Origin: Vibrio halioticoli NBRC 102217
GTDB taxonomy: Bacteria; Pseudomonadota; Gammaproteobacteria; Enterobacterales; Vibrionaceae
Direction of reading: 5' to 3'
NCBI RefSeq assembly: GCF_000496695.1
Contig: NZ_BAUJ01000008.1
Location: 1-64,000, forward strand
Length of the DNA stretch: 64,000 bases
In this document: positions 63,579 through 64,000 of the stretch, in pieces
Layout: the number at the start of each line of letters is the position of its first letter
Position numbering within the stretch: position 1 is the stretch's first letter
Translations under genes and position numbers: made by a program
Notes under the pieces: generated by a model
What the model was told of the DNA's origin: nothing
Databases searched by the model: none
Seen by the model: only the letters and a program-made list of their open reading frames with translations

Positions 63579-64000
63579 ATGTTGAATAACATAAATTTAT
63601 CGCTACTTCGCTCATTTGTGCTGATTGCACAGCTGGGGAATTTTACCCGAGCGGCAGAAGCGTTAAAGGTGTCTCGTTCGCATATTTCTCGTCAAATGAC
63701 CGAGTTAGAATCGGAATTAGGCGTGACTTTATTGCTAAGAACCACGCGCACATTAAAGCTAACCAGCGCAGGAAAAACGTTATTTGAACAGTGTCAGCAT
63801 GCGTTAGGACATATTGATCAGGCGTTGCTAGCTGCCATTGATGATGTGCACGAAATGAAAGGACACATAGCAATAAATTGTGTGGGTGGCGTACTTGGAG
63901 AAGAGATTCTCGTTCCCATGCTCAATGAGTTTATGCTTTTGTATCCTGAAGTAAGTGTCAGCTTAGACTTTAGCAGTCACCGCATAGATTTGATTGCAGA
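63579..64000 (+). CDS. LysR-family regulator, truncated by the window end
   Basis: The first 140 codons of a LysR regulator (MLNNINLSLLRSFVLIAQLG...). The helix-turn-helix is FTRAAEALKVSRSHISRQMTELE, followed by LLLRTTRTLKLTSAG and the start of the effector domain. It begins three bases after the methyltransferase gene. A role in controlling the neighbouring SDR is possible by position. Confidence 0.85.
   Translation, partial: MLNNINLSLLRSFVLIAQLGNFTRAAEALKVSRSHISRQMTELESELGVTLLLRTTRTLKLTSAGKTLFEQCQHALGHIDQALLAAIDDVHEMKGHIAINCVGGVLGEEILVPMLNEFMLLYPEVSVSLDFSSHRIDLIA

Overview
The window reads as a chromosomal segment of a Vibrio-like gammaproteobacterium (Vibrionaceae). This rests on the overall gene content, AT-leaning base composition, a 46-residue membrane peptide downstream of napC that I recall as a Vibrionaceae nap-linked family, and the narQ-narP/nap and nrf gene sets of a facultative anaerobe. 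No rRNA, tRNA, CRISPR array, prophage or complete insertion sequence was seen. All product names come from reading motifs in the translated sequence; no database search was possible.

Layout. 1-4.8 kb: an exporter-type ABC transporter, a DUF4136-type lipoprotein, two short reading frames and an RhlE-like DEAD-box helicase. 4.8-12.0 kb: periplasmic nitrate respiration, napFDABC plus the small membrane peptide on the minus strand, divergent from the nitrate/nitrite two-component system narQ-narP. 12.1-18.4 kb: dodecin, a DUF4019-like protein, molybdopterin genes moeA-moeB (cofactor supply for NapA), folE, a TDT-family transporter and a ClC antiporter. 18.4-25.3 kb: a structured intergenic stretch, two short peptides, a CobW-type GTPase, RbgA/YlqF GTPase, a beta-barrel-like protein, a glutathione S-transferase gene boxed in by inverted copies of a dispersed 23-bp tag, and a second DEAD-box helicase. 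25.4-27.6 kb: SatP-type acetate transporter and an APC permease. 27.8-35.2 kb: nitrite ammonification, with nrfA-nrfG divergent from nrfBCDEF around a perfect FNR-type box.

35.4-46.9 kb: DoxX-like protein, a LysR regulator, a periplasmic Cys-type sulfatase, and, divergent from the sulfatase, a tightly overlapping operon moxR - DUF58 - DUF4381 - two von Willebrand A proteins - BatD, followed by another LysR gene. 46.9-53.6 kb: unknown genes, an SDR, a DUF6765-like protein and a Tricorn-like S41 protease. 53.8-58.9 kb: a second sulfatase-linked locus, with an alkaline-phosphatase-superfamily enzyme and an FGE-fold lipoprotein that lacks cysteines, divergent from a radical-SAM anaerobic sulfatase maturase and a HEAT/TPR protein. 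59-64 kb: accessory genes, including two more tag copies, a ParE/Phd module, DUF805, an SDR, an ICMT-like methyltransferase and a truncated LysR gene at the window edge.

How they fit together. The nap, nrf, nar and moe genes form a coherent nitrate-to-ammonia respiration set. The most interesting unexplained signal is that the sulfatase/moxR intergenic region and the FGE-like/anSME intergenic region, 17 kb apart, share sequence blocks (GCGACTT(T)CCAAAT followed by TATAAC-N5-GTTA). This suggests one regulon joining a sulfatase, its oxygen-independent maturase and a MoxR/VWA complex.
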